This document shows positions 47,598 through 60,960 of a DNA stretch of 64,000 nt, piece by piece. The stretch is from NCBI GenBank assembly GCA_007922305.1, contig ML677343.1, positions 33,571,753-33,635,752 of the forward strand. The letters run 5' to 3'. Position numbers and translations under genes: made by a program. Each line of letters begins with the position of its first letter. The stretch's first letter is position 1. The notes beneath the pieces are model-generated. The model did no database searches and was not told where the DNA came from. It worked only from the letters and a program-made list of their open reading frames with translations. Origin of the DNA: Dermatemys mawii. Its lineage: Eukaryota > Chordata > Testudines > Dermatemydidae.

Positions 47598-48999
47598 CAC
47601 TAAAGTGTTGTGCATTAGAGATCAACCCCACCCCACCTCATAGAGCCTCTTCCCCCACTGTGTATACAAGCCCAATGCATGGGAGTAGGTTGCTGGAAGT
47701 TGTATTGAACCAGAGAGTAAAGGGTTCAACAGGCAGACCGTATGAGCTGAACGTGAGAGAGAATTGGTGCCCAGGCTGTTTAGAGGAAGCTGGCTGGGGT
47801 TGCCTTGCTGCTGGTTGATGGGGTTCAGAAGTGTGCGAGGAGATAGGGACGTGGGCCCTGCCTTGCAGGGCGTACAGGCAAAGGGAGAGGGAAAGGGGTA
47901 GGGGACAAGGTTGGTTCATTTTTTGAATGGATGTGACCCAGGCTGAATTCCTGTTGCGACTTGGTGCTGATGCCTTGATTCTCTCCTCCCAGCCTCTTGG
48001 TCTTTGCTAGGAAAGCCAGAAAGCCCGGCCTTGCCCCGATGCCTTGTCTGCTTTACAGGCCTTGCCTTTTCTGTGTTCAACCCCAGCCTTTGTTGTTTGG
48101 TTGTGACCCTCGCCTTGCCAGTGATGCCCAGGCCAGGCACCATGCTGCAAGAACCTCGCCAGGGCTGGCTCCAGGCGCCAGCAATCGTGTTCGCCGACGG
48201 GACACTGAACATGGCCTGTCCCGGTCTGTGCTATGTTGCGTTCAGCGCGCTCAGCTTTTGGGGACGGGACTGAGCCCTGGACAGTGGTGCACTGGACAGT
48301 GTTGCCAGCCCTCGGGCTGCTAGGGCTGGCTCGAAGTATTGGTGGTGTTTTGGAAGCCCCAGCTCCTTCAGTCATGTGCCGACAGAAGGGTCCCAGCTCC
48401 GTTTGGAGTCCTTCTGACCATGGAGAAAAGCTGAAACATAACCCAGGTACACCCCAAAGACTCAAAGGAGAGAGCAAACAAATCCCCAGCCTTTATTGTT
48501 ATTTACAGTCACTAGGGTTTTAAGCCAGTCTCATGATTTTGGGGACCTGCCTCGGGACTTTGGCTCACCAGAGACTGGAGTAGTGAGGCCAGGGTAGGAC
48601 ACGTGCTCTCACTCCCCAAGCACGGGGCTTAAGGGAGGGTCTGAGGAGAGGGCCGTGAGGGGTGAAAAGGAGACCGCTATGCTGGGTCAGACAGCTCTTC
48701 CTGGTTGTAAACTCCCTGGTGTTCTCCCACAATCCCCATTCCAAGGCAGGTCAAAGAGAGTCCATTTTAGGCTACAGGGTGGATTTGTCTCCGGAGCTTA
48801 GCTGAGCACTAGTAAGTGCTGCTCTTTGCCACCTCTGGCAGCTTTCAGCGATGCTTCGACCCTTCTCCTTCCCTTCAATTTTGTAACTAATTTTTGCACG
48901 GTTAACATTTCTTGTCAATCTGGCTATGCACTGGTCACCTCTGCCTGCTCTCTGCAGACAGGTCTGGGGAGGAGTGCGTACTCCGTAGCTTGATTAGCT

Positions 49000-49850
49000 G
49001 GCCCTGTGCTCCAAGGGCACAGTCAGTGCTGTTGTCAGTAGGTACCGGTGTGGTGCTCTGCTCTTGTTCGATGATGGTATCAGTTGACTGCGTGCGTCTA
49101 TGTGCTGTCCAAGCTCTGCGCAGATCGCTGACACAGCAGACCCTGAGAGAACCCCCAAAGACCACAGACTCTAGTAAAGTATGAAGGCACCTGGGCCAGG
49201 TTTATTGTCAAATGAAACACAGTCTCTGTCTTCGCCGGATTAGAGATCGACAGGTCTGCTAGTCCCTATGTGCTCCCCAGACAATGGACACAGCTCAGTT
49301 AGTGACAGGACGCGCCACTACCCACTAGGCTGGACAACGATGTGTCCCCCAGCTCCTACTGTTATACAGTACAGGACCGATGACTCATCTCTACTGTCAC
49401 ATTGAAGTACAGCCCCTTGGCTCATTAGGGTGCTGTCTCCTACTTTGATCATGTTGGTTCAAACAAACAGATCTATCCATCATGCTGTCCTTTTGACCGT
49501 GTCTTTGGGATGCACCTGGCTGTTCCTTGTTGTCTCTATGAAGTGTCCTCATGACGTCCAGGTGCCATCTTGGCACAACTACTTATATCATTAGCGTGAA
49601 CTTTCTAGCAGCCCTTTGCTTGCCAAGTTCTGCAATTAGGGCCTGCCTCTGGCTCACAGCCCAGCTTTGTTTAGCAATGCCTTTGCTTACTTTGGTTCAG
49701 GCTTCCGACGTCGGACTAGGCCTCAGGCCTCACGCTAGGCCTTTGATTCAAGAGCTTATGTTTCAGGGCCGCATCTTACTACAAGCGCCATTTTCTCTTG
49801 GGTGATAGTGGGAGTGATGGGCTGGCACAGAACCTGCGGGAGCATAACTT
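49000..49850 (-). mobile_element. Probable endogenous retrovirus LTR (solo or fragment)
   Basis: Read on the minus strand it has a TATAAG box (49582-49587), then about 380 bp later AATAAA (49201-49206), then a U5-like stretch with GTCTGTGGTCTTTGGGGGTT. This is the U3-R-U5 order of a retroviral LTR. No gag, pol or env coding sequence is adjacent, so it is most likely a solo LTR and not capable of producing protein. The ends are uncertain. Confidence 0.45.
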
Positions 49851-50558
49851 CCGTTCAGTCAGACAGCAAGATACTGTGGTCCTCAGACTGAGAAGTGTGA
49901 GGAGACGAAGACTGTTTGGCAAGCGTGTTGACGTGTGCTAGAGATGCCAAAGTGAACAAAGACTGTTAAAATCCCCCGAACTATCAATTAACACTGCCTT
50001 GTGCAAATAAAAAGTTTTGCCTACAACCTGCCACTTCTAATCACTGTAAAAATCTCCATCTGCGAGCTCTCTCCCTTCTCATTCTGTGCCCCAGGGTGTG
50101 TCGTCTGCTGCCCTGGAGCTATGGTTGAGATGCATGGATGACAGCTCTATCGCCACACAAAGAGCTGGAGCAGTAACCTGTACTGCCAACAATTGCCCAG
50201 CAGTAATGAATGGGAGGCAGGTCTACTCCAGTGGGAACCATATTATTTTACAGCTCTGCTCAGTCACTAGCGGAGCTGAGGAGGGGGGTGCATTTTGCAG
50301 CTGCAAGACCAGTTTTCCCACCCCACCCCTATTCACAGATCTACAGGTGCTTAGCCCTTAGGGCCGGATACTCTTAGCATTTTATTGGTCTGAGAAGTAA
50401 AGTGGTAGTTTTGGGTGCAGCTGAATGGTAGCCTGTTGTCCCAGGAAGGAAGTGACCTGGGGGGGCAGAGCCCCCTGAGGCAGAGAAGCTCCCTGCGCAG
50501 AGAGGTAAACCCAGAAGAAACCCTGTAAGTTCCCTGTGGTTTGGTTCTCCATGGTTAA

Positions 50559-50682
50559 TAGGGTGCCCAGATGTCCCGCTTTTATAGGGACAATCTCGAT
50601 ATTTGGGGCTGTTTTTAATATGGGCTCCTATTATCCCCCACTCCCTGTCCTGATCTTTCACAATTGCTATCTGGTCACCCTA
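50559..50682. mobile_element. 124-bp MITE with TAGGGTG ends
   Basis: The ends TAGGGTGCCCAGATGTCCCG and CTATCTGGTCACCCTA are inverted repeats. The flanks ATGGTTAA (50551-50558) and ATGGTTAG (50683-50690) form a 7/8 target duplication. The interior TTTTATAGGGACAATCTCGA is typical of an abundant reptile element. Confidence 0.8.
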
Positions 50683-50838
50683 ATGGTTAGAGATCTTGGG
50701 TCCATTTGTCCAGGTTCTCCTACTATCCTCTCTTCAGTCCCCTCTCACTCTTCAGGTATCCTGACAACTGTGTATACCACATACTCTCCATCCTCTGCCT
50801 CCTGTTTTAGGTTGACTCATGTACCTCTTTTGTTTTGA

Positions 50839-51135
<297 letters not shown>

Positions 51136-51235
51136 TGAAGTTTTCACTGCAGATTTTTAGTTGATTTTTTAAAAAAAATCTACAAAAATAAAATTGCTGT
51201 AGTTACTCTACTGTAATGTTTGATGGGTTAGTACG

Positions 51236-52083
51236 CTGGAGGGTAGGGATAAGAAACAGAGGGACCTAGACAAATTAGAGGATTGGGCCAAAAGAAACCT
51301 GATGAGGTTCAACAAGGACAAGTGCAGAGTCCTGCACTTAGGATGGAAGAATCCCAGGCATTGCTACAGACTAGGAACTGAAAGACTAAGCAACAGTTCT
51401 GCAGAAAAGGACCTAGGGGTTACAGTGGACAAGAAGCTGGATATGAATCAACAGGGTGCCCGTGTTGCCAAGAAGGCTAACAGCATTTTGGGCTGTATAA
51501 GTAGGGGCATGGCCAGCAGACCGAGGGATATGATCACTCCCCTCTATTCGACATTGCTGAGGCCTCATCTAGAGTACTGTGTCCAGTTTTAGGCCCCCCA
51601 CAACAAGAAGGATGTGGAAAAATTGGAAAGAGTCCAGCGGAGGGCAACAAAAATGATTAGGGGGCTGAAGCACATGACATATGAGAAGAGGCTGAGGGAG
51701 CTGGGATTATTTAGGCTGCAGAAGAGAAGAATGAGGGGAGATTTGATAGCTGCTTTCAGCTACCTGAAAAGGGGTTCCAAAGAGGATGGATCTAGACTGT
51801 TCTCAGTGGTGGCAGATGACAGAACAAGGAGTAATAGTCTCAAGTTGCAGTGGGGAAGGTCTAGGTTGGATATTAGGAAAAACTTTTTCCCTAGAAGGAT
51901 GGTGAAGCACTGGAATGGGTCACCTAGAGAGGTGGTGGAATCTCCTTCCTTATTGGTTTTTAAGGTCAGGCTTGACAAAGCCCTGGCTGGGCTGATTTAG
52001 TTGGGGTTGGTCCTGCTTTGAACAGGGGGTTGAGCTAGATATCTCCTGAGGTCCCTTCCAAACCCAGTATTCTGTGATTCTAT
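51236..52083 (+). repeat. CR1 LINE 3' fragment with reverse-transcriptase C-terminus
   Basis: Two adjoining open frames give [37 protein letters not shown] and [12 protein letters not shown], then [20 protein letters not shown] and [20 protein letters not shown], the C-terminal end of CR1 ORF2. The 3'UTR ends TTCTGTGATTCTATGG, the CR1 octamer-type tail. It is 5'-truncated, with a stop separating the frames, and is a dead copy. Confidence 0.93.
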
Positions 52084-52418
52084 GGTCACTTAAAGCAGAT
52101 GTGCCCAGACTTTACCCAGCTAAGGTTATGCTGGGAATTTGACGGCAGCGTCTCTCTGGCATAAAATGAAGGAGACTGCAAGCATTATCCTCTTTTACTG
52201 TTTGTGGCCAGGCTGCTTGGATCAAGATGGAATGTCTGGTGTGACGGCTGCACTTGGGCTGCCCTGACTTAAAGCTCCTAATTTGTGACTTGATTTTCAG
52301 GTGCGCCAAGCCCCTCCACCTCCTGCTGAGGTCAGCGTGCATGCCTAAAACCAGGCCGTTAGCACATTAGAATAGTTATCAGATACACATGCCAGGCCTG
52401 AATGAATGGTCAACTGTA

Positions 52419-52525
52419 GACAAAGCCCTGGCTGGGCTGATTTAGTTGGGGTTGGTCCTGCTTTGAGCAGGGGATTGGACTAGATACCTCCTGAGGTCCC
52501 TTCCAGCCCTGATGTTCTATGATTA
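52419..52525 (+). repeat. Second CR1 3' tail
   Basis: GACAAAGCCCTGGCTGGGCT through GAGGTCCCTTCCAGCCCTGA, ending GTTCTATGATT, is nearly the same as 51974-52083 in the CR1 immediately upstream. Confidence 0.85.
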
Positions 52526-54731
52526 AACAGCTGTTTGTCTTGCACTCATGTTGATGAAGGAGTTTGGCAACTGAGTTACTCAGCAGAGAGAAGAGTGGCA
52601 GGAGCCTGCAGCCCAGGAAGGTGCAGACATTGCTGATGCTGGTGGTTTTGTCCTTTGCTGTAGAGGGGGTGTGTTGAGATGCCATGTCACACAGGGCGGA
52701 GGGATAAAATAAAGCTGGGTAAGGCTCTTCGGGCAGCGGCTGTAACAAGCAATTCCTAAAAGGGTGTCTTGCCTCTTCACAGGCTAAGCTAAACAAACCC
52801 AAAGGAAAAGAAGCCAGGATTTCCCTTCCTCTCCTGCCTGGAAGGTGCTTAGGCTGTGGCTTCTCCTTTGTGAATCAGGAGGGCTGGATATGGCTCTCTT
52901 CCAGAGGAGAGATGCTGGAGCAGCGAGAGGAGTCCAGGGCTCAACATGCTGCCTCCACAAAGCTTCTGTTTGCCCAAGAAGTAACCTGGAGACCCGGGTC
53001 TGCTGGCCAGCTGAGCCTCCAAAACCTGATCCTCCCGGGAAAGTGCCGAGTGACCAGTGATCCCATTGACCGTGGGTTTAGACTACTTCCCTCTTTGGGA
53101 TTTCAGGGTTTGGCTGTGCAGGGCCTGCAGCCTACGCCATTGTAACTAGCGCCAGTCCCAAAGCAGGGTGTCCTGGAGCTTAGTGTCTTCTGCTCCTTGG
53201 AGAAGCAGGGATCCCTCTAGTTCTCTGAGACAATTGCCTCACAAACCCAGCTCTGGCTTCTGTCTGCTCTTCCCCCTCAGGATACCGGAGCCTTGGAGCC
53301 ACGTGTGAGGTAACTAGCCTAAGTCTTGTGAGGAGAAGTGGAGTCTTCTCAGCAGTAATGTCCAGCTTCTCAGAGCTCTACCCACTTTCCCTGGCCTAGC
53401 AACCACTGGGAAGCCCAACAAAGCTCCCTATCTGTTTTGATCCAAGTGTGACATTTACTGCACCATAAACTTTCCCTCGGCTTCACTTCCCTAGAAATGG
53501 TAGCTCAGGAGTTGCCCACCTGCTTCCCGTATGGCAAACACGTTATAAAACTAAATGATATTGCCCAGCACTTCCTGGCTCTCCTGGGACTGAAGCTTTG
53601 GGCTTATCTGGGCGTGATGGTGACTGGGTGCTCTCAAGTTCTGCCGTTACAAAAAAGAGTCCTCTTATGAGAGGGCAGATATTTGTATGTGCCAGTCTGG
53701 TGCCTCTGGGTGTTTGGGAGGCCTGCATGGCTGGTATGGGAAATACCTGCCTCCTAATGTTTCTCTCTTCCCCTGCCCAGCCCTGTGGTGCAGGCTCCTC
53801 AGAGAACAGACTGTTCCTCGTACTTCACTGCAAGGCCAGCTGTGACTAGATTCCTTTTTAGCCTTTTATTGCACTTCAACCATATTGAACGTAAGACTGC
53901 ACATTATCAGCTGTCCCAGATGCTTCGCCATCTGTGCCCACCTCATGTTCGCCTGGTGCAGAAAGTGACTAATCACACTGCTTTGGGCTGCTGCTAGGCT
54001 GCACTGATTGAGGCAGAAATCCTGCCTTGGCCAGCATGGCTGGTCGCAAAGGCATTTCAGCTCCACGGACGCTAGCGTTGGGAGCCCAGAGTTGCCAGGT
54101 GCTGCTGACACTGTAAGCACGGTGGCCTCTAACTGCTCAGAGCCTTACTAATCAATGCATCTTTAAAACGCTGTAGAGCCTCCCAGTATTGCTCAGGGGG
54201 GCCTGAGCCTAGGTTAGCAGCAGCAGCAGGGATGTTCTGGTGATTCCCTGGCTGTGGGCAAAGTGGCTGGGGGACATGTGTTCTCACAGACATAGAATTT
54301 CTTCAAACACTGATCGGCAGTGCTGTGTTCTGGGCGCTCGCCCTGCTACCACCCACCCTTGTGGCTAACGTTCTCTGCACTCGAGTTGTAGCACAGACCT
54401 GTCCCTGGTAAAGGGAAAACTTCCTCTCTTCTGCAGTTTGCTGCAGAAGACCTGTGGAAATATGTCAGAAAGATGGACTGCAGTGAGGCTGGAGAGCCTG
54501 CCGAGTCCTGTGCTCTCCTGGACCAGTGTTCTTCCCTAGATCTTTCCCTTTCAAACGTGGCTGTGCTGGTTTGGTGGGATCCCCAGGTTCCTCACTCCTG
54601 GGGTGGGAACTGGGAAGGGTTACCTGGAGGTTTGCATTGTCATTGCCCCCCTCTCCTCAGGTTATGCTCTCACCCTCCCCTTATTTTTCAACTGCAGTGT
54701 CCTGGGCTGCCGAGGAATCTTGAACAAAGGA

Positions 54732-54936
54732 GACAAAGAGTCCTGTGGCACCTTAAAGACTAACTAAAATTTTAGAGCATAAGCTTTCGTGGGTTAATAC
54801 CCACTTCGTCGGATGCATCCGACAAAGTGGGTATTAGCCCACGAAAGCTTATGCTCTAAAATTTTAGTTAGTCTTTAAGGTGCCACAGGACTCTTAGTCA
54901 CTTCTGCAATTCCAGACTAACACGGCTATCCCTCTG
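54732..54936. mobile_element. Palindromic foldback element, copy 3
   Basis: Arms of about 84 bp meet at the perfect centre GGATGCATCC (54811-54820). They contain GGCACCTTAAAGACTAACTA and AAGCTTTCGTGGG with their complements. The unpaired tail CAATTCCAGACTAACACGGC is again on the right. The flanks at 54716-54731 and 54937-54952 (core TCTTGAAC-AAGGA) match 14/16. Confidence 0.85.
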
Positions 54937-56458
54937 ATTCTTGAACGAAGGAGCAATTCTTGAACCCGTGGAGAGATTCAGCACAGAGTATGTTATGTTC
55001 CCCTACTTTGCAAAACAGCCCCCGACTCTGTCTCCTCACTGGGAGTGGTTGATCCAACTCTTGAATGATTCTGACTTGCTTTCTTTACTCCCTCCTCCCA
55101 GCCATTCCCCTTCATTGGGTAGCAGGGGAGGTGTGTAGACCAGTCCATCACTATCTTTCACTGACAGAAACTCCCCCTTGCTGTGTGGTCTCTGCAGCAT
55201 TTAGAATGTTTAACTCTCACCTTCCCACTCAGCGGTATGGTGATTTCATTGAAGGGCTTTTTGTTTTCCGAGGTAGAATTACACCTCTTGCTGGTTGGAT
55301 TCCTTTACACAGCTTTCCTAAACCTTCTCCAAAAACCACCAACTGCGGAAAAATTCTTTTGGCTCTTAGACACGAGCTGCAACTGGCAAAGAGCCCTTTC
55401 TTTAAAGATAATAACATAATTACACTGCAGTGTGGCAATGCTTTATCCTGCTCATTGCTCATTTTTCTCCTTTTAAAAAAAAAACAAAACAAAAAACAGT
55501 TGCAGTTCTCTCCTCCTCCCCAAAGCAAGGGAGCTGGTTTGGATTAGTGGCCCTTGCCCTGTTCCAGATCTGAGAGAACAGGGAGCAAGAGACTGAATTT
55601 AAAAAAAATAAAGTCCCAAGACAAAATGTAGAGCTGGCTGTGTTAAACAGACGATTCATTAAACTATTCCCTGAGCTTTGCAATTACTAAGCCAGCCTGG
55701 AAAGTCAGGAGATCTGAATGTCATGCTTGGTGTTCAGCAATGCTAAGAATAGGAAAGTGCAGGTTCCCACTCCAGCTTTGGCTCTGCCCTCTCGTCTCTT
55801 ATTTATCCTCCTCTTACTGATTGCAAGAGCCCACTAGAGGCCATGTGAAATGAATTCCTTGGATCACAACAAGCTGTTTTGCTATACAGTGACAGCATGC
55901 ATTCACTCTTCCAGCCTTTCTTGAGTAGAGGAGGCTCCCAGGCCTTCTTGACAGGACGTGGTGGGGAGGCTGGGGCTTTTCCTGCATTCAGCCTAGTCTC
56001 TGGACTGAGGCTCTAGCAAGTCTCTCTAATATAGAGGGCTGACCAGTTTTGGAAGATTGAGTAGGGGGTAGGATCAGGTATTTGGCCAATAATGGAGAAA
56101 TAGCTGGGGAGCAGGGTCTTGTGTGGATGATATGTACAGGGAGATGTGTGATGATCTCTGGCACATACTCCAAGGCCCTGGGGAAGGTCTTGTCTTGTGA
56201 GAAGCTAGAGACGAGTTTGCCGTTTACAAGCCAGTTATGGAGAGCTCTGTCTGGGAAAAGGGGGGGCATGGCCTGTGATCCATACTTGAAAATTCAATGA
56301 GGGAAGCTCAGGAAATGAGGTCCAGTTTCGGATCCCTGAGTACACTTAGATACCAGTGTGATAGGCACCTTAAATCCCAAAGCTAGACAGAGCCAAGGTT
56401 TGCATCGGAATCAGACCCGAGTATTCCCTGACTGACGGTCGGCGTTTCTGAACTCTTA

Positions 56459-56670
56459 GACCAGGTCTACGCTACAACGGTCTGTCAATGCAGCTGTGTG
56501 AAAAACCACACCTCCTAGCTGACGTAGCCGTGCGGTCAAACCCTCCAGAGAGGAGCCGCAACTCTGCTGGCAGAAGAGTGCGTCTGTGACACCGGGGGAG
56601 GTGGTGATGTTATGCTGACAGAAAACTCCCTCTGTGGGCATGTGCTGCGTCTACACTAGGGGGCTTTGCC
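56459..56670. repeat. GTCTACACTA-family fragment
   Basis: GACCAGGTCTACGCTACAAC at the left and GCGTCTACACTAGGGGGCT at the right, with TGTCAATGCAGCTGTGTG inside. It is similar to the family at 12826 and 20990, though the ends are not in inverted orientation. Confidence 0.45.
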
Positions 56671-58227
56671 AACAACACCTGTCAATCATTTGTAGCATGC
56701 ACTAGCCCTCGGTATGGTCGGTCGTCTCGACTTTTGCCTCATTAGCACTATTATGTTCTAATGTTTTAAACTGGCCAATAGTTCTCTGAAGCCTCAACTC
56801 TGACTTCAGTTGTTTGCTGGGATTCGTAGGTGTCTGTCTCTGCCGCTCATCAGGAACCTGCCATGGGGGAGGGATCAGCTCCTTAGCATTAGATTCGTCC
56901 TGGGTAGAAGATCGACCTCATGATGCCCTTTGCTGAGCCTTGGCAAAACAGGGCTCTGTTGTGACTGGCACGTGGATGCCTCAGCCATCCTGTGTCACTG
57001 CGAGGAGAGCACCCCAGGGGCTACTGAGATGGGGGGGTGGAGGGCAAGCTGTGATGTTGCCAGGCTCTCAACCGGCTCTTCCAGACTACGCTCCTTTACT
57101 AGTCCAGTCCCTGGGACATTGACTCTTTGACATGTGCTGACTGGCCTGAGTATTTATAGACCAAATTTAATTAAACTGTACGTCTGTAAATGGTGCATAT
57201 TGCAACACTCTAAAGAGTTTATCCAGCATTCTAAACCCACCTTTTCATCTCTGTCTTTTTTCTCAACTTTGCCATGAATTGGAACTCCTCCATCTCCTCC
57301 AGGGGGAGAGAATCCCGCAGCACAACTGGCCCTTTTGTCTCGGAGTAGGGGGAAGGCTACTTGCCTGGGTCTAATCACATCAAATGACTGTAGCTGAGTG
57401 GAGTTTGCCAGTCTGTACAAGAACTAAAATTAGCCATTGGAATAACTTTGAATTTTAATATGAAATCAAAATGCCAGTAACATTTTTGTGTTAACATCTC
57501 ATTTACCTGATATTGATTCGAAGCATCTGACGTAACCACGCTAACGTACGTGATACTGATGCAATAGAAATGGACTACACTCAACCTCTGACAACAGAAA
57601 TAAATACATGTGGATTCTTTCCGTGTTGATTTTTTAGCGGGAACATCCCTGGCAAAGGGCATTTCCTGTGTCGTAATGATCCCTTCAGAAATAGTCCTTT
57701 GGCTTAGCCAAAGGCCATTAACTCCAGTTAGGTTCTTATGCTGTGCCCACCCCGTTGGTGTCTGATTCTTCCCATGTGCTTGCTAATCTGAAGCCAACGG
57801 CATGGACTGGGGCTGTTGTTTCTTAAACAGGGTGAAAACTGCTTTGCGGTTGCCTCCTTGGGGCTCTTGCGTGGCTGGTGGTACACATTGTCCCTGCCAG
57901 CAGTGCAGTCATGGGTGCATGTTGGGCTCTTGTAACTTTGAAATACTTGGCATGATCTGTCTACCGTAATGGGGTGTGTCACTGCTGTGCTAAACAGAAT
58001 ACCCTTCGCTGGCTGGTCTCAGTACACAAGTGCCCACATTACAGCTGGCATTAATTGACACCCTTGGCAGAGAAGCCAGGCGCTGAAGAGCTATGAAGAT
58101 TGAATATTTCTCACCCCTAGCTGAGGTCTTACTGTTCAGATTTGAGATGTAAGAGCAGGTCTGGGAGCAGCCGGTGGGAAGTCAGGCTGGGTAAGGAATG
58201 GTGTCCCTAGCCTCTGTTTGTCAGAGG

Positions 58228-58376
58228 AGGGTGATGGATGGCAGGTGAGAGATCACTTGATCCTTGCATGTTAGGTTCACTCACTCCGGGCACCTGGCAT
58301 TGTCCACTGTCGGTAGACAGGCAATTGGACTGGATGGATCTTTGGTCTGACCCAGTACAGCCTTTCTTATGTTCTT
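58228..58376 (+). repeat. CR1/L3-type LINE 3' tail
   Basis: GAGATCACTTGATCCTTGCA, GGGCACCTGGCATTGTCCAC, TGTCGGTAGACAGGCAATTG and GGTCTGACCCAGTACAGCC, ending CTTATGTTCTT. This is a very common turtle LINE tail. Confidence 0.75.
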
Positions 58377-60403
58377 GTGCTTGTACTATTCCTGCTCAGG
58401 CTGTGCCTGTCCAGGTGACCAGGGATCTGAACTCTCTCAGATAAGAACAATAATGGCCTAATGTTCCCCAAAGTGCCTGGGACACTGAGAAATATGGACT
58501 TGGGGGGCTGCGTGTGCGCAAAGCAGGAAAGCGGAACTCTGGGACGACTGTAGAAATGTTTGCAGCTTGCCCATCCAGTGGTGCTGTACCAGCTGCACTC
58601 ACATGTCCCATCAAGACCAAGAGCTTGCTTCAGCATGAAGGGGGTTTAACACTGGTAGTACGTGCACAGTACGGAGGCAGCCAGTTATCTCAGCCTCCCG
58701 ACAGCGCCAGAGGAACGAGAGGATACATCATTCTTTCCCATTTGCCCTCAAGACACTGGAAAACGATCTTCGTGGCAGGTTAAACTGTAGCAATCTGAGC
58801 TGGAACAGGCAGCTCAATACAGAATAAAAGTCCAATCAGTTGATCATTGCCTTCAGCAGGATATTATACCCTGAATTTATGGCTGTAATTGTGTCAGCTC
58901 TAAGTGGTCACACATAAATTATCTGTATGTCTTTGCAGCAGCTTCAGTGTCCATGGCTAAGATGGCTCTAGGGCTCAGGGTTGTGATCCTCTCGGCTAGT
59001 CATGGCCCTGTCCAGCCAATAACTGGCCACTCTCTGAATGATGATAGTATCAGCAAATCACTGACCACTAGTAGGACAAAGATGTAAAATTATAAAAATA
59101 AATAAACAATTTAAACCATCCCCTCCCTCTCCTGGTGGTGCTGGCAGTAGCAATGACAGATTGGTAAGAGCTGGCCGGTGCAGAGGGAGGGTACGTTTCT
59201 GCGATAAAAGCCCCAGAGTGTGTGACAATCTAATCATCCAGGTTTCTACAGCAGCAGAGACTCTGATTAATTGTTCCTTAGTAATTGGCTAGCCCAGCCC
59301 CGACAAAAGGGTCAGTCGGGAAATGCAGTCAGTTGGTGACTGTGGAAATCTGGGTTTATTTCTAGGGACCTTGCCATTCATTCTGTGCTGTACTACACAA
59401 TCCCTTGTTTGACTCTGGAGCCGGTGGAGGTGGAAATCTTGTGGATCCACATACAGCATAGACAAATGAAATGGTGACTTCTCTCCTTCCCCCTCCTGCT
59501 GTGACGGAGCTGATGTCAGTTATGGGACAGACTCAGCTGACTGGGAGGAGAAACCTTTTGGGGCTATATTCTGCTCATTTAGGGCTGAATTTTCATCTTG
59601 GGTAGCAGGCGCATCTCACTGCTTGCCTTGAAAAATCTGCTGTGGTGCTGGACTCTACATAGTCTACGCTTGGCTCCTTATCTCTGAGGTCAGGGCTGAG
59701 TCCTTGGTTGTGGGCTGTGGTAAGTGACGGTTGCCAGTGCCTCAGATCGTGTGGCACACAAACTTCCCATCCACTAAGTGCTTGTTTGCACCAACTTTTA
59801 GCTCTTTGTCTCAGCCTTCTTATAAAGTAGCATTTTTGCTTCCGGCACCTGGCAGCAGATAGTTCAAGGCAAGTTGAGATCTGTTAGCTGGCTGAAAGTA
59901 CTAGGAAAGCAAATAGAATCTGATGCTTGCTTGTGTCACTTTGAATCACTGTGGCTGCACCCTGCTTATCAACAAGCCCCATTTCGAATGGGGCAAGTGG
60001 GTTGTGGGGAGCTCTTCCCTTCCCTCTCTGAGGTTTCCTGAAGGATTTACATCACTGCAGTGAGTTTTCATCCTTGGCGCATTAAATCTGCCACAGCTAT
60101 GTCAGGGGAGAGTTTTCCTCTGGTTTATCAGAGATTATCCGTCCTGCTCTGCAGGGAGCAAGGAAGCTGCTATGTTCATTCAGGGACTAATCCACCAACC
60201 AGCTGGTGCTGTCACTGGTTTTAGCAAGAGGGAACCATAGGAATTAGCTTTCCCTCAATGGCATGGGCCTTTCAGTGCAGTGCAGAGGTGCCAGCCTACC
60301 ATGGCTGACCAGTGCAGAGAAAACTCTACAATATTACCTCCAGGGGTATAGACAGTTTTGCTGCATGGTACAGTGTGTGAATTCCAGAACATTTATTTTT
60401 GTA

Positions 60404-60650
60404 TTAGTGTAGCTCCTAGGGACCCTGCTCCTGGCCTAAGACTCCTTTGCATGAGGCGCTGTACAGACACAGAACAAAGAGCTGGCCCTTGCCCAAAGAG
60501 CTGATGATCCAAAGCATAAGACAAGAGAAACAGTTGGAGACAGAATCAGGGAAGTACAAGGAGACAGTGCTGGTCAGCATGACAGGTGTCGTCTCAGCAC
60601 ACCCAGCAGCTGAACCATTGTCAAGTGTTTTTAGATGTGCTGGCAAAGGA
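60404..60650 (+). repeat. Old amniote interspersed repeat
   Basis: TTAGTGTAGCTCCTAGGGAC, GGCGCTGTACAGACACAGAA, CAAAGAGCTGATGATCCAAA and ATTGTCAAGTGTTTTTAGAT align with the copy at 45123-45604. It lacks the palindromic element, so it serves as an empty-site reference. Confidence 0.6.
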
Positions 60651-60853
60651 GAGTTTTAAGGAGAGATTTGAAGGGGGATCATGAGGTAGTTTTGCGGTGT
60701 TTCCAGGGAGCTCCTCCAAAATGTGAGAGGCAGAATGGGAGAAAGCATGAAGGGGCTTGTTTGAAAATGAAGTGGACAGAGAAAACGTTATAGATGAGCA
60801 GACATAGTGCGAGGGCATAATTGCTTTAGTTTACGGTGTTCCCAGAACTCTGT

Positions 60854-60960
60854 AGTGGTGTTAACCCTACTAGTAACTGGCTGAAGTCTGTTTGTGTGGA
60901 ATTGGAGGATGCCAGTGAGCAGTCCAGGATGTGTGACTTGGGACAACTGTGACAGGTTGA
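60854..60960 (+). repeat. Direct duplication, copy A
   Basis: 107 bp from AGTGGTGTTAACC to GACAGGTTGA, about 95% identical to 62368-62475. The last 13 bases are also the start of the 60948-62066 repeat. Confidence 0.9.

Noticed and set aside
47930..48520. Overlapping open frames on both strands suggesting a small gene
   Set aside because: No splice context, domain or start signal; likely repeat-derived GC-rich sequence in intron 14.
51302..52000. Possible host gene with reverse-transcriptase similarity
   Set aside because: It is a 5'-truncated CR1 LINE end in two frames with an internal stop; not a domesticated gene.
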